Positions 1-8,864 of a DNA stretch of 64,000 bases are shown piece by piece. Positions within the stretch are counted from its first letter, which is position 1, and every line of letters begins with the position of its first letter. This stretch comes from JAAYDI01 sp052034005. Lineage in GTDB: Bacteria > Planctomycetota > Planctomycetia > Pirellulales > Pirellulaceae. The position numbers and the translations under genes were made by a program. The stretch covers positions 62,001 through 126,000 of the forward strand of contig JBPOJB010000010.1 of assembly GCA_052034005.1 (NCBI GenBank), read 5' to 3'. The notes below the pieces were generated by a model. That model saw only the letters and a list, made by a program, of their open reading frames with translations, was not told the origin of the DNA and ran no database searches.

Positions 1-497
1 TGGCGCAGACCGTCGCGTTCCTCACGCCCCGCGCGCGGCGGCTGAAGATCGAGATCCGAACCCAGGCGCCGCAAGAAGTGGTGCTCGTGGAGGCGGATGC
101 CGGACAAATGCGCCAGGTGCTGCTCAACCTGCTGCTCAATGCCATGGAGTCGTTCACGGGCCCCGGGGTGATCGACGTGTGCATTTCGCATACGGCCGGA
201 GCGGGGCGGGCGCCCGCCGCGGACCCGGACCAGCCGCCCGGCCGTTGGATGACGATCCAGGTGGCCGACCGGGGTTGCGGGCTGCCGGTCGAGTTGGGCG
301 ATCGGGTCTTCGAACCGTTCGTGAGCACCAAGGAGGGGGGGACGGGGTTGGGTTTGCCGATCTGTCGGCGCATCATTGAGGACCATGGGGGCGAAATCGC
401 GGCGGAGAACCGCGTGGGGGGCGGCAGCCTGTTTTCGATTCGATTGCCCGTGATCCTACCGGACGCCCGGGCTCCGGCCGGGGAATCTTCCCGCTGA
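1..497 (+). CDS. Sensor histidine kinase, C-terminal part (cut by left edge)
   Basis: The reading frame is open from the first bases of the window, so this is the 3' end of a longer gene whose start lies outside. What remains is the HATPase_c ATP-binding domain of a two-component sensor kinase: an N box (NLLLNAMES), a G1 box (DRGCGLP), an F box (FEPFVSTK) and a G2 box (GGTGLGLPICRRI). The phospho-accepting HisKA helix and any sensor domain are not in the window. A sigma-54 activator response regulator starts 39 bp downstream on the same strand, the usual arrangement for an NtrB/NtrC-type pair, so this kinase probably phosphorylates that regulator. The input signal cannot be deduced. Confidence 0.93.
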   Translation, partial: AQTVAFLTPRARRLKIEIRTQAPQEVVLVEADAGQMRQVLLNLLLNAMESFTGPGVIDVCISHTAGAGRAPAADPDQPPGRWMTIQVADRGCGLPVELGDRVFEPFVSTKEGGTGLGLPICRRIIEDHGGEIAAENRVGGGSLFSIRLPVILPDARAPAGESSR

Positions 498-536
498 TGC
501 ACGGCCTGCTGGGGGCCGCCATCTGGAGTGCGTGCC

Positions 537-1958
537 ATGCCGAAGCTGCTGATCATCGATGACGAGCCCAACGTGCTGTACTCGCTGGCCAAGCGTCTGA
601 AGTCCGAGACCCTCGACGTACTGACGGCCGACAGCGGCGGGCAGGGCATCGAGTTGGTGAAACAGGCCGGCCCGGATGTCGTCCTGCTGGACGTGCGGTT
701 GACCGACATGTCCGGTCTCGACGCGTTCGAAGCGATCCGGCAGTGGGATCCCAGTCTGCCGGTCATCATCATCACGGCGCATGCCACGACGGAGACGGCC
801 ATCGAGGCGATGAAGCGGGGCGCGTTCGAGTATCTGCTCAAGCCGCTCGACTTGCCCGAGCTGTTGCGGATCATCGCGCGGGCGGTCCAGCTGCGCCATT
901 TGAGCCGCGTCCCGACTCGATTAGGTGACGAGACCGACATCGATCCGGCGGGCGACTGCATTGTCGGGCTGTCGCCGCCGATGCAGCAGGTTTACAAGGA
1001 CATCGGGCGGGTGGCATCGCAGGACGTGACCGTCCTGATCCTGGGCGAAAGCGGCACCGGCAAGGAGCTGGTGGCCCGGGCGATCTACTCACACAGCCGC
1101 CGGCATGACAAGCCCTTCCTGGCGATCAACTGCGCGGCCATCCCCGAGCCGCTGCTGGAGAGCGAGTTGTTCGGGCACGAGCGGGGCGCATTCACGGGCG
1201 CGGACCGGCGCCGCCTGGGCAAGTTCGAACAGGCGGATCACGGCACGGTCTTCCTCGACGAAATCGGCGACATGACGCTCTCCACGCAGGCGAAAGTGCT
1301 GCGCCTGCTCCAGGACGGCCGGTTCGAGCACGTCGGCAGCAACGAGACCGTTACCACGGACGTCCGGATTGTGGCCGCCACGAACCAGAACCTGGATCGG
1401 CTCGTGGCGGAAGGGCGGTTCCGTGAGGACCTGTACTACCGCCTGAAGGTATTCTCCATTCGGCTCCCGCCGCTCCGCGAGCGGATGGTGGACCTGGCCC
1501 ACCTGGTGGAGCACTTCGTGCGGCTCTTCAGCCGCGAGCTGGGCAAGCGCATTCGTTCGGTGCCCCCCGAGTTCCTCGACGTGCTCAGGCAGTACGATTG
1601 GCCGGGCAACGTCCGCGAGTTGCAGAGCGTCATCAAATACGCGTTCGTGCAGGCGACCGGAGACGTGCTCTCGCCCCACTGGCTCCCGGAGAACATCCGC
1701 CAGGGGCGGGCGGGCGACGCCCTTCGCGGATCACCCGCGCCCCTGTCGAGTTCCCTGGATATCGCCGAACTGGCCCGGCGCTTGATCGAGTCGGGCAGCC
1801 GGGACGTCTATCGGGAAGTGCATGGGGAAGTCGACCGCATCCTGCTGGATCACGTGCTGCGTCACGTGGACGGCAACCAGGTGCTGGCCAGCGAGATCTT
1901 GGGGGTGTCGCGCACCACGCTGCGCCACAAGCTCAGCTCCCGCGACACGCTGCCCTGA
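537..1958 (+). CDS. Sigma-54-dependent response regulator, NtrC family
   Basis: This 473-residue protein has the full NtrC architecture. An N-terminal receiver domain carries the phospho-acceptor Asp at residue 52 (VVLLDVRLTD). The central AAA+ sigma-54 activation domain has Walker A GESGTGKE near residues 170-177, the sigma-54-contacting GAFTGA loop at 217-222 and Walker B FLDEIGD. A Fis-type helix-turn-helix lies at the C terminus (ASEILGVSRTTLRHKL). I prefer ATG 537 because a GGAG lies 8 bases upstream; a GTG at 528 overlaps that site and is less likely. The gene follows the partial kinase and should activate sigma-54 promoters when phosphorylated. Targets are unknown. Confidence 0.95.
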   Translation: MPKLLIIDDEPNVLYSLAKRLKSETLDVLTADSGGQGIELVKQAGPDVVLLDVRLTDMSGLDAFEAIRQWDPSLPVIIITAHATTETAIEAMKRGAFEYLLKPLDLPELLRIIARAVQLRHLSRVPTRLGDETDIDPAGDCIVGLSPPMQQVYKDIGRVASQDVTVLILGESGTGKELVARAIYSHSRRHDKPFLAINCAAIPEPLLESELFGHERGAFTGADRRRLGKFEQADHGTVFLDEIGDMTLSTQAKVLRLLQDGRFEHVGSNETVTTDVRIVAATNQNLDRLVAEGRFREDLYYRLKVFSIRLPPLRERMVDLAHLVEHFVRLFSRELGKRIRSVPPEFLDVLRQYDWPGNVRELQSVIKYAFVQATGDVLSPHWLPENIRQGRAGDALRGSPAPLSSSLDIAELARRLIESGSRDVYREVHGEVDRILLDHVLRHVDGNQVLASEILGVSRTTLRHKLSSRDTLP

Positions 1959-1996
1959 GCGGCCGCCTGCCGGATCGGCTCAGCACGCGGCAGGGC

Positions 1997-2425
1997 CTAT
2001 GCCACAGGGACCAGCTCTTCCACCTTCTCCAGCAGGTCATCCACGTCGAACGGCTTGTCGAACATGGCCGCCACGCCCTGACGCTCCGCCTCGGCGTGCG
2101 TGTCCGCGTCGCTGAACGCGGTGATCAGAATCATCGGCGGAAACTCGTCAAACAGGCGGACGCCGTCCAGGATGGTCAGTCCGGTGACTCCGGGCATGCG
2201 GATGTCGGAGATGATCAGGTCGAATGGCTCCGCCTCCTTGGCCGCCACCTCCGGCGACATCAGCAAGGAGCTGAGCTTGTTCAGGACGCTCAAACCATCG
2301 GCACATTCCACGACGCGATACCCGCGCTCGTGGAGCGCCTCTGCCAGCAGCTTGCGCATGTCGGCGTCATCTTCACCGAGCAGGATGCGAGGGCGGGTGG
2401 CGCCGCCGAACAGGTCCGGTTTCAT
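1997..2425 (-). CDS. Single-domain response regulator (CheY-like receiver)
   Basis: This 142-residue protein is only a receiver domain. It has the acidic pocket (GEDDAD), the phospho-acceptor Asp in LIISDIRMPG, the conserved Thr/Ser switch region (ILITAFSD) and the Lys in FDKPFD. It has no output domain, so it probably acts by protein contact or as a phosphate relay. It lies 79 bp downstream of, and on the same strand as, the kinase at 2505-3998, suggesting a two-gene operon. It converges with the NtrC-type regulator at 537-1958, with 38 bp between stop codons. Confidence 0.92.
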   Translation of the reverse strand: MKPDLFGGATRPRILLGEDDADMRKLLAEALHERGYRVVECADGLSVLNKLSSLLMSPEVAAKEAEPFDLIISDIRMPGVTGLTILDGVRLFDEFPPMILITAFSDADTHAEAERQGVAAMFDKPFDVDDLLEKVEELVPVA

Positions 2426-2504
2426 TTTCGATCTCCCCTTATGTGATTGCCTGGATCACCCCGTTGCCGGTGTTGCGCCGCCGCCTGCGGGACCGTGCGC
2501 CCGA

Positions 2505-3998
2505 TCAGGCCGGGGCACCGCAACCATCGACGGCCTGCACGCGCCAGGGCACGGGCAGGTGCACGACAAAACAAGTCCCCACGCCGGCTTCGCTCGTCAC
2601 CTCGATCCGGCCGCCATGCTCACGCACGATCTCGTGCGCCAGCGACAGGCCCAACCCGGTGCCTTGGCCGACATCCTTCGTGGTAAAAAACGGCTCGAAG
2701 ACCCGCTCCACGTCCTCCTCCGCAATCCCGGCTCCGTCATCCGCCACGGAGAGGCAGGCCGTCGGAGCGGCAGGCGCCTGGCCGTTGTCCGGGGGATCGG
2801 CGGAATGGAACACCCGCACCTTCACATGACCGCCCGGCGCCACCGCCTGGAGCGCGTTCATGACCAGGTTGGCGACCACCTGCTCCAGCTGTTGCGCTAC
2901 GACCATGACAATCAGCGGCTCGGGCGGCACCGTCACGTCGAGCTGGACATCGTGCTTCTCGGCCAACGGCTGCAGGAGAGCGACGCTGTGCTGGACAAGT
3001 TCACCCAGGTCCTGCCGTCCGCGCTCCAACCGACCGGCCCGACTGAAGTCGAGGAGCTGGCGGATGGTCGCGGCGATCCGGTCCGCCTGCCGACCGATCG
3101 TGGTCGCATGGACCCGCACGGCCGACAAGGGCATCTCCCCGTTTGCCAGCTGCTTGGCGCGCGCAGCGATCACGTTCAAAGGCGTCCCGACCTCGTGCGC
3201 AATGCCCGCGGCCACCTTGCCGACCGTGCCCAGTCGGTCGGCATGGCGCAGGTGCTCCACGGCGGTAATCCGGCGCTCGGTCTCCACACGCACCGCTTCG
3301 CGCGAGTCGGCAAGCTGCCGGCACATGTCGTTGAGGGCCGACGCCAATTCGCCGAACTCATCGTGACGGACGCGATGGATCCGCACCTGGAGATCCCCTT
3401 GCCCGATCCGGCGGACCGCCCGCACCAGTTCCCGCAACGGTCGGCCGACCAAGGTGGCGCCCAGCAGGACCACGCCGCCCGCACCCAGCAGCACCAGCTT
3501 GCCCAGCACGCCGAAGGCTCGCAGCAGCGTCGTCCGGTTGTACTTCTGGAGCTGTGAAAACGGCTCCGATAGCTCCAAGGCGCCCGAGCGGCCGCCCGGC
3601 GTGACGACCGGGACGTACGTCACCAGCCGTGCGCCGGCCCCCGGGCTTGACAGGGCCAGCGACGCCTCGGCGCCGTCGAGCACTTCACGCAGTTGTCCGC
3701 GATCCGCGTACGGCCGATAAGGATCGCCTTCCTTTGCATCAAGCCACACCCAGCGGATCTCCATGATGTCTTCCCGCTGGTTTGCGTCCCGGATCAGCTC
3801 CAGCGCGCGCTGCTGGCCGCTGGTCTTCCACACATCGGCGATCGGCGTCATGAGGCTACGGCCCAGCAACTGGGCATCGTGCTGCATATCGGCGCGGAAG
3901 AAATCCCGCTCTCGTCGCAGCGCCTGATAGACCTCGAACGCCAGGATGGCGACCATCCCGACCACCAGAATCGATGACAGCTTGATGGCCAGTCTCAT
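2505..3998 (-). CDS. Membrane sensor histidine kinase with HAMP domain
   Basis: This is a 497-residue class I sensor kinase. A first membrane segment covers about residues 4-21 (SSILVVGMVAILAFEVYQAL), followed by an extracytoplasmic sensor region and a second membrane segment rich in Leu, Gly and Val. A HAMP linker (GRPLRELVRAVRRIGQGD) leads to the HisKA domain with phospho-acceptor His268 (GIAHEVGTPLN) and a complete ATPase domain (N box NLVMNALQAV, G1 DDGAGI, G2 GTGLGLSLAHEI). The open frame extends 134 codons upstream of ATG 3998, but that stretch is compositionally poor and lies antisense to the neighbouring gene region, so I reject it. Its partner is probably the receiver protein just downstream. 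Confidence 0.93.
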   Translation of the reverse strand: MRLAIKLSSILVVGMVAILAFEVYQALRRERDFFRADMQHDAQLLGRSLMTPIADVWKTSGQQRALELIRDANQREDIMEIRWVWLDAKEGDPYRPYADRGQLREVLDGAEASLALSSPGAGARLVTYVPVVTPGGRSGALELSEPFSQLQKYNRTTLLRAFGVLGKLVLLGAGGVVLLGATLVGRPLRELVRAVRRIGQGDLQVRIHRVRHDEFGELASALNDMCRQLADSREAVRVETERRITAVEHLRHADRLGTVGKVAAGIAHEVGTPLNVIAARAKQLANGEMPLSAVRVHATTIGRQADRIAATIRQLLDFSRAGRLERGRQDLGELVQHSVALLQPLAEKHDVQLDVTVPPEPLIVMVVAQQLEQVVANLVMNALQAVAPGGHVKVRVFHSADPPDNGQAPAAPTACLSVADDGAGIAEEDVERVFEPFFTTKDVGQGTGLGLSLAHEIVREHGGRIEVTSEAGVGTCFVVHLPVPWRVQAVDGCGAPA

Positions 3999-4183
3999 GG
4001 ACTTGCCCGCGAAGTGACCACTTGCAGATGCCCGGCCGACGCCGAGCAGACGATTCTGCAAATGCCGTTCCGCGCCCGCCGCCGCCGCGTGCAGCCCGCC
4101 GCGGCGCGCAGCGTCCGGGCCGGCGGGCCGCGCGCATGTCCAGACTCTGCCGCGCTGACCAGAAAATGCACAGCCGGGCGCGG

Positions 4184-5395
4184 CTAACCGCCGGGCAGGC
4201 CGGCGATCCGGTACAAGTGCACTGCATACGGCTCGAATCGGTCGGAGAAGCCGTTGTCGCGCAGGGGGACGGAGCGGTTCTCGCCGAGCACCTCGACCTC
4301 GGCGGCGGAGCTGGCCGCGAGCAGTTGGATGGTGGCTTGCGTGGACTCGTTGCGCATGCACACCGCAAACAGGTACGTGGCTCCCTCGTACTGCTTGCAC
4401 ATGGCGGCGATCGGCGCGGCTGGATTCCGGCTGGCGACTTCCACCACGCGCTCGACCGTCGGGCTGTTGAGGACCGGCGCCAGTTCGCGGATCTGCCGAT
4501 TGATCGCGGTGACGCCCGGCAGCAGCTCGGCGTCATCCAGCAGCGCGGCTTCCTTGAACTCCGGCTGGAACTGGTGCACGAAATAGATCAAGCCGCGCGA
4601 GCCATGGATGAGTGACATCCAGACTTCCGACCGGATCTGTTCGACTGTCGGCTTGACCTGCGTGTTGCTGATGCGGCTGCACTCGATGCAGTTCCAGACG
4701 ATCTTCTCGTCGCGGGTCCAGCGGCGGAGCCGCTCGACGCCCTGCGCGACAAACTCCAGCTTGCCGGCCACCGCGGGCCGGTCGTCGACGACGGGGTAGA
4801 TGTCGAACGACACGATGTCACAGCCTTTGACATACTCGAGATAGTCCTCCGGATGGTTCGTCCGGACGCCCCGGCCGATCCACTGGTCGAACGCCACGCC
4901 TTGGCCGAGGTTCAGCAGGACGGGCCGCGACCCGTCGCGCTGCCGGGTCCGCCGATAGTCGGCCTCGATCCGGCTCGGCGGGATCGGCGGATCGTATCCG
5001 CCGCCGCCCGGCCGGGCCTGGGCATTGTCCGGCTCGTCGCCATGCATCCATCCGACGATCACGCCGGCATGTTCCGACTTCAACGCGACCTCGTTCAGAT
5101 CGCAAATCACGGGCATGCCGGCGTCCTGCAGCGCGGCCAGTTGCTCCTCCGTCGGGCCCCGCCACAGGCCCACGTACAGATTGATTCCAGCTTCCCGGAA
5201 ACGCCGCGCGTTCCGGGGCGCCTGCAGCCACACCGCGATCGGGAAATCGTGGGGGTCGCTGGACGGCCCGTTCTCCCAACGCGCGTACGGGGTGCGGGAG
5301 GCCTCGTCCGCCCGGCCGGGCTGGTCCGGCGGGCATGCGGCGCAGGCGAGCCAGAGGCCGGCTACCATCAGGTTGCACATGAGAACGCTCCTCAT
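4184..5395 (-). CDS. Exported TIM-barrel-like protein of unknown function
   Basis: This protein of about 403 residues begins with a short hydrophobic export signal ending in Cys-containing LACAAC, so it may be a lipoprotein. The mature part has features of (beta/alpha)8 glycosidase-like proteins: repeated beta-strand/helix segments such as GINLYVGLWRGPTEEQL, IVGWMHGDEPDNAQ and DIVSFDIYPVVDDRP, and a late WMSLIHGSRGLIYFVHQF segment. A C-terminal beta-rich domain follows. I cannot assign a family or catalytic residues with confidence. A second possible start is ATG 5380, which has an AGGAG 7 bases upstream; 5395 gives a more normal charged signal-peptide N terminus. It begins 19 bp after pgi ends, so the two may be co-transcribed. 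Confidence 0.8.
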   Translation of the reverse strand: MRSVLMCNLMVAGLWLACAACPPDQPGRADEASRTPYARWENGPSSDPHDFPIAVWLQAPRNARRFREAGINLYVGLWRGPTEEQLAALQDAGMPVICDLNEVALKSEHAGVIVGWMHGDEPDNAQARPGGGGYDPPIPPSRIEADYRRTRQRDGSRPVLLNLGQGVAFDQWIGRGVRTNHPEDYLEYVKGCDIVSFDIYPVVDDRPAVAGKLEFVAQGVERLRRWTRDEKIVWNCIECSRISNTQVKPTVEQIRSEVWMSLIHGSRGLIYFVHQFQPEFKEAALLDDAELLPGVTAINRQIRELAPVLNSPTVERVVEVASRNPAAPIAAMCKQYEGATYLFAVCMRNESTQATIQLLAASSAAEVEVLGENRSVPLRDNGFSDRFEPYAVHLYRIAGLPGG

Positions 5396-5414
5396 GACCG
5401 CCGCCGGGCCGGCC

Positions 5415-7049
5415 CTAGCGCCGACTGCGGCAGCGGCGGATCAACTGGTTGGTGGAACTGTCGTGGTTCAGCGGCGGTTCGGTCGAGTCCTCCAGTTCGG
5501 GCACGATCCGTTGAGCCATGACCTTGCCCAGCTCCACGCCCCACTGGTCGAACGAGTCGATATCCCAGATCACGCCCTGGGTGAACACGCAGTGTTCGTA
5601 GAGGGCGACGAGTTTGCCGAGCGAATCGGGCGTGAGCCGCGGCAGGAGCAGCACGTTGGACGGCCGATTGCCCTCGAAGACCCGGTGCGGGGCAAGCCAC
5701 TCGGGCGTCCCCTCGGCTTGGACTTGCTCGGCCGTCTTGCCGAACGCCAGCGCCTCGGCCTGCGCCAGCATGTTGGCCAGCAACAGGTCGTGGTGGCGAC
5801 CCAGCGGGTTGAGCGTCTCGACAAACGCGATGAAGTCGCACGGGATGAGCCGCGTCCCCTGGTGAATCAGCTGATAGAACGAGTGCTGGCCGTTGGTGCC
5901 CGGCTCGCCCCAATAGATCGGGCTCGTGTCATAGGCCACTGCGATCCCGTCGCGCGTGACACGCTTGCCGTTGCTCTCCATCGTCAACTGCTGCAGATAG
6001 GCGGGAAACCGCTTCAGGTACTGTTCGTACGGCAGGACGGCGGTCGTCGACGCCGCGAAGAAGTTGGTGTACCACACGGTCAAGAGGGCCATGAGTACCG
6101 GCAGGTTCTGCCCCAGCGGCGCCGCCCGGAAATGCTCGTCCATCGCGCGAAACCCGCCGAGCAGCGCCTGGAAATGATCCGGGCCGATCGCCAGCATCGT
6201 GGACAGCCCGATGGCGGAGTCCATCGAATAACGTCCGCCCACCCAGTCCCAGAACTCGAACATGTTGGCCGTGTCGATGCCGAACTCCGCCACCTGGGCG
6301 GCGTTGGTCGACACGGCGACGAAGTGCCTGGCCACCGCCCGCGGATCGCCGCCCAGGCCTTGAAGCAGCCACGCGCGCGCCGTCTGGGCGTTGGTCATCG
6401 TCTCGAGCGTCGTGAAAGTCTTGGAGGCGACGATGAAGAGCGTCTCGGCCGGATCGAGATCCCGCACGGCCTCGGCGAAGTCCGTGCCGTCGATGTTCGA
6501 CACGAACCGGAACGCCATGCTCCGGTCGCTGTAGTACCGGAGCGCCTCGTAGGCCATCAGCGGCCCGAGGTCCGAACCGCCGATGCCGATATTCACGACG
6601 TTGCGGATCCGTCGGCCGGTGTAGCCGGTCCATTGGCCGCTCCGCACGCGGCGCGCGAAGTCGGTCATCTTGTCCAGCACGGCGTGGACCAGCGGCACGA
6701 CGTTCTCGCCGTCGACGACGATCGACGCGCCGCGCGGGGCCCGCAACGCGACATGCAGCACGGCCCGCTGCTCCGTCACGTTGATCTTCTCGCCGCGAAA
6801 CATGGCCTCGATCCGGGCCGTCAATCCGGACTCCTCCGCCAGCTGCACGAGCAGGTCGAGCGTCTCCGGGGTGATGCGGTTCTTGGAGTAGTCGAGCAGG
6901 ACGCCGACCGCCTCGGCGGTCATCCGCCGGCCACGCTGCGGGTCCTCCGCGAACAGCTGGCGCAAATGCACGTGCCGCATCGCCTGGTAATGCGATTGCA
7001 GGGATTTCCAGGCCGGTCGATTGGCAAGCGGCTCGATGCGCGGGACCAC
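5415..7049 (-). CDS. pgi: Glucose-6-phosphate isomerase
   Basis: The protein interconverts glucose 6-phosphate and fructose 6-phosphate in the cytoplasm. It is about 544 residues, the normal size for the long bacterial form. Family signatures are clear: VNIGIGGSDLGPLMAYEAL in the sugar-phosphate site, SKTFTTLETMTN, GGRYSMDSAIGLSTM, GEPGTNGQHSFYQLIHQGT and the C-terminal WGVELGK. The start is GTG 7049, chosen because AAGGAG lies 9 bases upstream; an ATG-started version would need a 128-codon extension with non-protein-like composition. A perfect TATAAT lies about 70 bp upstream. The gene supplies the glycolytic entry step for sugars released by the exported hydrolases nearby. Confidence 0.97.
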   Translation of the reverse strand: MVPRIEPLANRPAWKSLQSHYQAMRHVHLRQLFAEDPQRGRRMTAEAVGVLLDYSKNRITPETLDLLVQLAEESGLTARIEAMFRGEKINVTEQRAVLHVALRAPRGASIVVDGENVVPLVHAVLDKMTDFARRVRSGQWTGYTGRRIRNVVNIGIGGSDLGPLMAYEALRYYSDRSMAFRFVSNIDGTDFAEAVRDLDPAETLFIVASKTFTTLETMTNAQTARAWLLQGLGGDPRAVARHFVAVSTNAAQVAEFGIDTANMFEFWDWVGGRYSMDSAIGLSTMLAIGPDHFQALLGGFRAMDEHFRAAPLGQNLPVLMALLTVWYTNFFAASTTAVLPYEQYLKRFPAYLQQLTMESNGKRVTRDGIAVAYDTSPIYWGEPGTNGQHSFYQLIHQGTRLIPCDFIAFVETLNPLGRHHDLLLANMLAQAEALAFGKTAEQVQAEGTPEWLAPHRVFEGNRPSNVLLLPRLTPDSLGKLVALYEHCVFTQGVIWDIDSFDQWGVELGKVMAQRIVPELEDSTEPPLNHDSSTNQLIRRCRSRR

Positions 7050-7118
7050 GAGCGTCTTCTCCTTGGTGAGTGTCCTTGCCCCTGAAGCCAACGGCGATCG
7101 CAAGGCGATCCGCGCTCG

Positions 7119-7124
7119 ATTATA
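7119..7124 (-). promoter_or_regulatory. Candidate -10 element upstream of pgi
   Basis: The minus strand reads TATAAT here, 70 bp before the GTG start of pgi and in an otherwise GC-rich gap. No good -35 hexamer is found at the right distance (the best is TCTCAA), so this is a weak call. Confidence 0.3.
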
Positions 7125-7225
7125 GCCGCCCGGCAAGCGGCTTGAGAACCGCGCGGGCACGCTCGCCGAGCGACTCGACGCCCGGCGCGCTCGCTTGCGA
7201 TCACCGCGCTCTGCGCCGCATCCGG

Positions 7226-8554
7226 CTACCAGGACCACCCGTCGCGATAGGGCGGCAGGAGCAGCGCGTTCGCGGCGTCCGAGCCCTTGAACTTGAGCTG
7301 GTCGGCGTCCCAGTACAACTTCTCGCCGGTGCGGATGGCAATATTGCCCATCAGGACGACGGCGGCCAACAGACCCGCATGATCGACGAAGTTGCTGCCC
7401 GCCGGCTTCCCCCCTTTGCACGCATCGATCCACTCCTGGTAGTGCCCGGGAGACCGCTCGAGCACGCGTGGCGGCGTCCCCACCGCCTGGCGCCTCGCCG
7501 CGGGCAACAGGCGGGCCCCATGCAGCAGCCCTTCGTCCCCCACGATCAGCGTGCCGTCCCCCGAGAAAATGTTCTCGGTGCCCAACTCCTTCGGCAGCGG
7601 CGGCATCATCCCGCCGTCATACCACTTGATCACCAGCTCAGGCCGGTCAGCTGTGGCGGCGAACCGGAACGTCACGATCGAGGCCAGCGGGGCGGTCTCG
7701 TTCTTGACCTCGGGCGGCGCATTCCAGTGCGTCGAACAGGCTTCCACGCTCTCGGGCCAGCCCAGCTTCAGCGCCTTGAAGGCCGCCGACAAGTTGTGGC
7801 ACCCGATGTCGCCCAGCACGCCGGTGCCGAAATCCCACCAGCCGCGCCAGAAGAACGGATGATAACACGGATGGTACGGCCGCATCGGCGACGGGCCGAT
7901 CCAGAGGTCCCAGTTCAGAGCCGTCGGCACCGGCGGCGTCTCCGTCGGCCGCGCAATGCCCCGCGGCGAAATGTCAGGCTGCCTATTGGACCACGAGTGG
8001 ATCTCGCGCACCGGACCAATCGCGCCGGACCAGATGTACTCGCAAATCAACCGGGCCCCTTCGTCCGCCTGACCCTGGTTGCCCATCTGGGTCGCCACGT
8101 TCGCCTCCCGAGCCGCCTGGGCCACCGCCAGCGCCTCGCCGACGCTGTGTGTCAGCGGCTTCTGGCAGAACACATGCTTGCCCATCTTCAACGCCTTCAT
8201 CGTGACCAGCGCATGGCTGTGGTCCGGCGTGGCGACCATCACCGCATCGATGTCCTTCTGGGTCTCGAGCATCTCGCGGTAGTCGCTGTAGAGCTTCGCC
8301 GCCGGAAAGCCCTGCGCTGCCGCCGCCGCCTTGTCCGCATCCACGTCGCAGATCGCCACGATGTTCTCCGTGGGCACCTGCCGGATGTCGTGGCTGCCCA
8401 TGCCGCCCACCCCCACGGAGGCGATGTTCAACTTCTCATTGGCCGATGGTTGGCCTGACGCGCCCAGCACGTGGCGCGGAATGATTGTGAATGCCGCGGC
8501 AGCCGTCGTGCCTGCCAGGAACTGACGCCGATTGAAACCTGACTCGCCGTTCAT
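7226..8554 (-). CDS. Gfo/Idh/MocA-family oxidoreductase with Tat signal
   Basis: This 442-residue NAD(P)-dependent oxidoreductase-like protein starts with a twin-arginine signal (NRRQFLAGTTAAAAF), so it is exported folded. The mature N-terminal Rossmann fold carries the GVGGMGS dinucleotide-binding turn and AICDVDADKA. The motif usually read as EKP is QKP here (VFCQKPLTHSV), as in many secreted planctomycete members. The C-terminal alpha/beta domain contains typical GNQGQ, WDLWIGP and DIGCHNL segments. The substrate is unknown but is likely a sugar or inositol derivative. ATG 8554 is preceded by CAGGAGA; the open frame upstream of it is not protein-like. It is transcribed away from the hybrid kinase at 8865-10721. 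Confidence 0.93.
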   Translation of the reverse strand: MNGESGFNRRQFLAGTTAAAAFTIIPRHVLGASGQPSANEKLNIASVGVGGMGSHDIRQVPTENIVAICDVDADKAAAAAQGFPAAKLYSDYREMLETQKDIDAVMVATPDHSHALVTMKALKMGKHVFCQKPLTHSVGEALAVAQAAREANVATQMGNQGQADEGARLICEYIWSGAIGPVREIHSWSNRQPDISPRGIARPTETPPVPTALNWDLWIGPSPMRPYHPCYHPFFWRGWWDFGTGVLGDIGCHNLSAAFKALKLGWPESVEACSTHWNAPPEVKNETAPLASIVTFRFAATADRPELVIKWYDGGMMPPLPKELGTENIFSGDGTLIVGDEGLLHGARLLPAARRQAVGTPPRVLERSPGHYQEWIDACKGGKPAGSNFVDHAGLLAAVVLMGNIAIRTGEKLYWDADQLKFKGSDAANALLLPPYRDGWSW

Positions 8555-8864
8555 CCGATCGTCTCCTGCATGGGAATGTGGATCCGCCTGCCGCGCATTA
8601 TAATCCAGAAACGGCGGGCCAGAACCAGCCGCCGGCAGGCGGTCGCCCACCGCGACGGGAGGAGGGTCCGGCCGGCGGGAGCAAGATGCCGGACTCACTT
8701 CAGGCGCCGAGTGGACTGAGCGTCTGGGACTGTGTCCGTGTCACCGCCTGTCGGCATGAACAGGATCCATGAGCCGTCGGGCACTCACCGCGTTTTCTTG
8801 CGCGATGCAGTCGACGTGGTCGAGAGCGTCTCGGTGCGCTGCGCGCGCGTTCGGCTGCGCTCGG
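8555..8864. other. Intergenic gap with no gene
   Basis: These 310 bp separate two minus-strand genes. Short open frames are present, but none has a ribosome-binding site or recognisable protein. The only notable element is a TATAAT on the minus strand at 8597-8602. Confidence 0.7.
8597..8602 (-). promoter_or_regulatory. Candidate -10 element for the Gfo/Idh/MocA gene
   Basis: The minus strand reads TATAAT about 43 bp upstream of ATG 8554, a good distance for a promoter. The -35 position 16 bases further up reads TTCTGG, a poor match. Confidence 0.4.
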
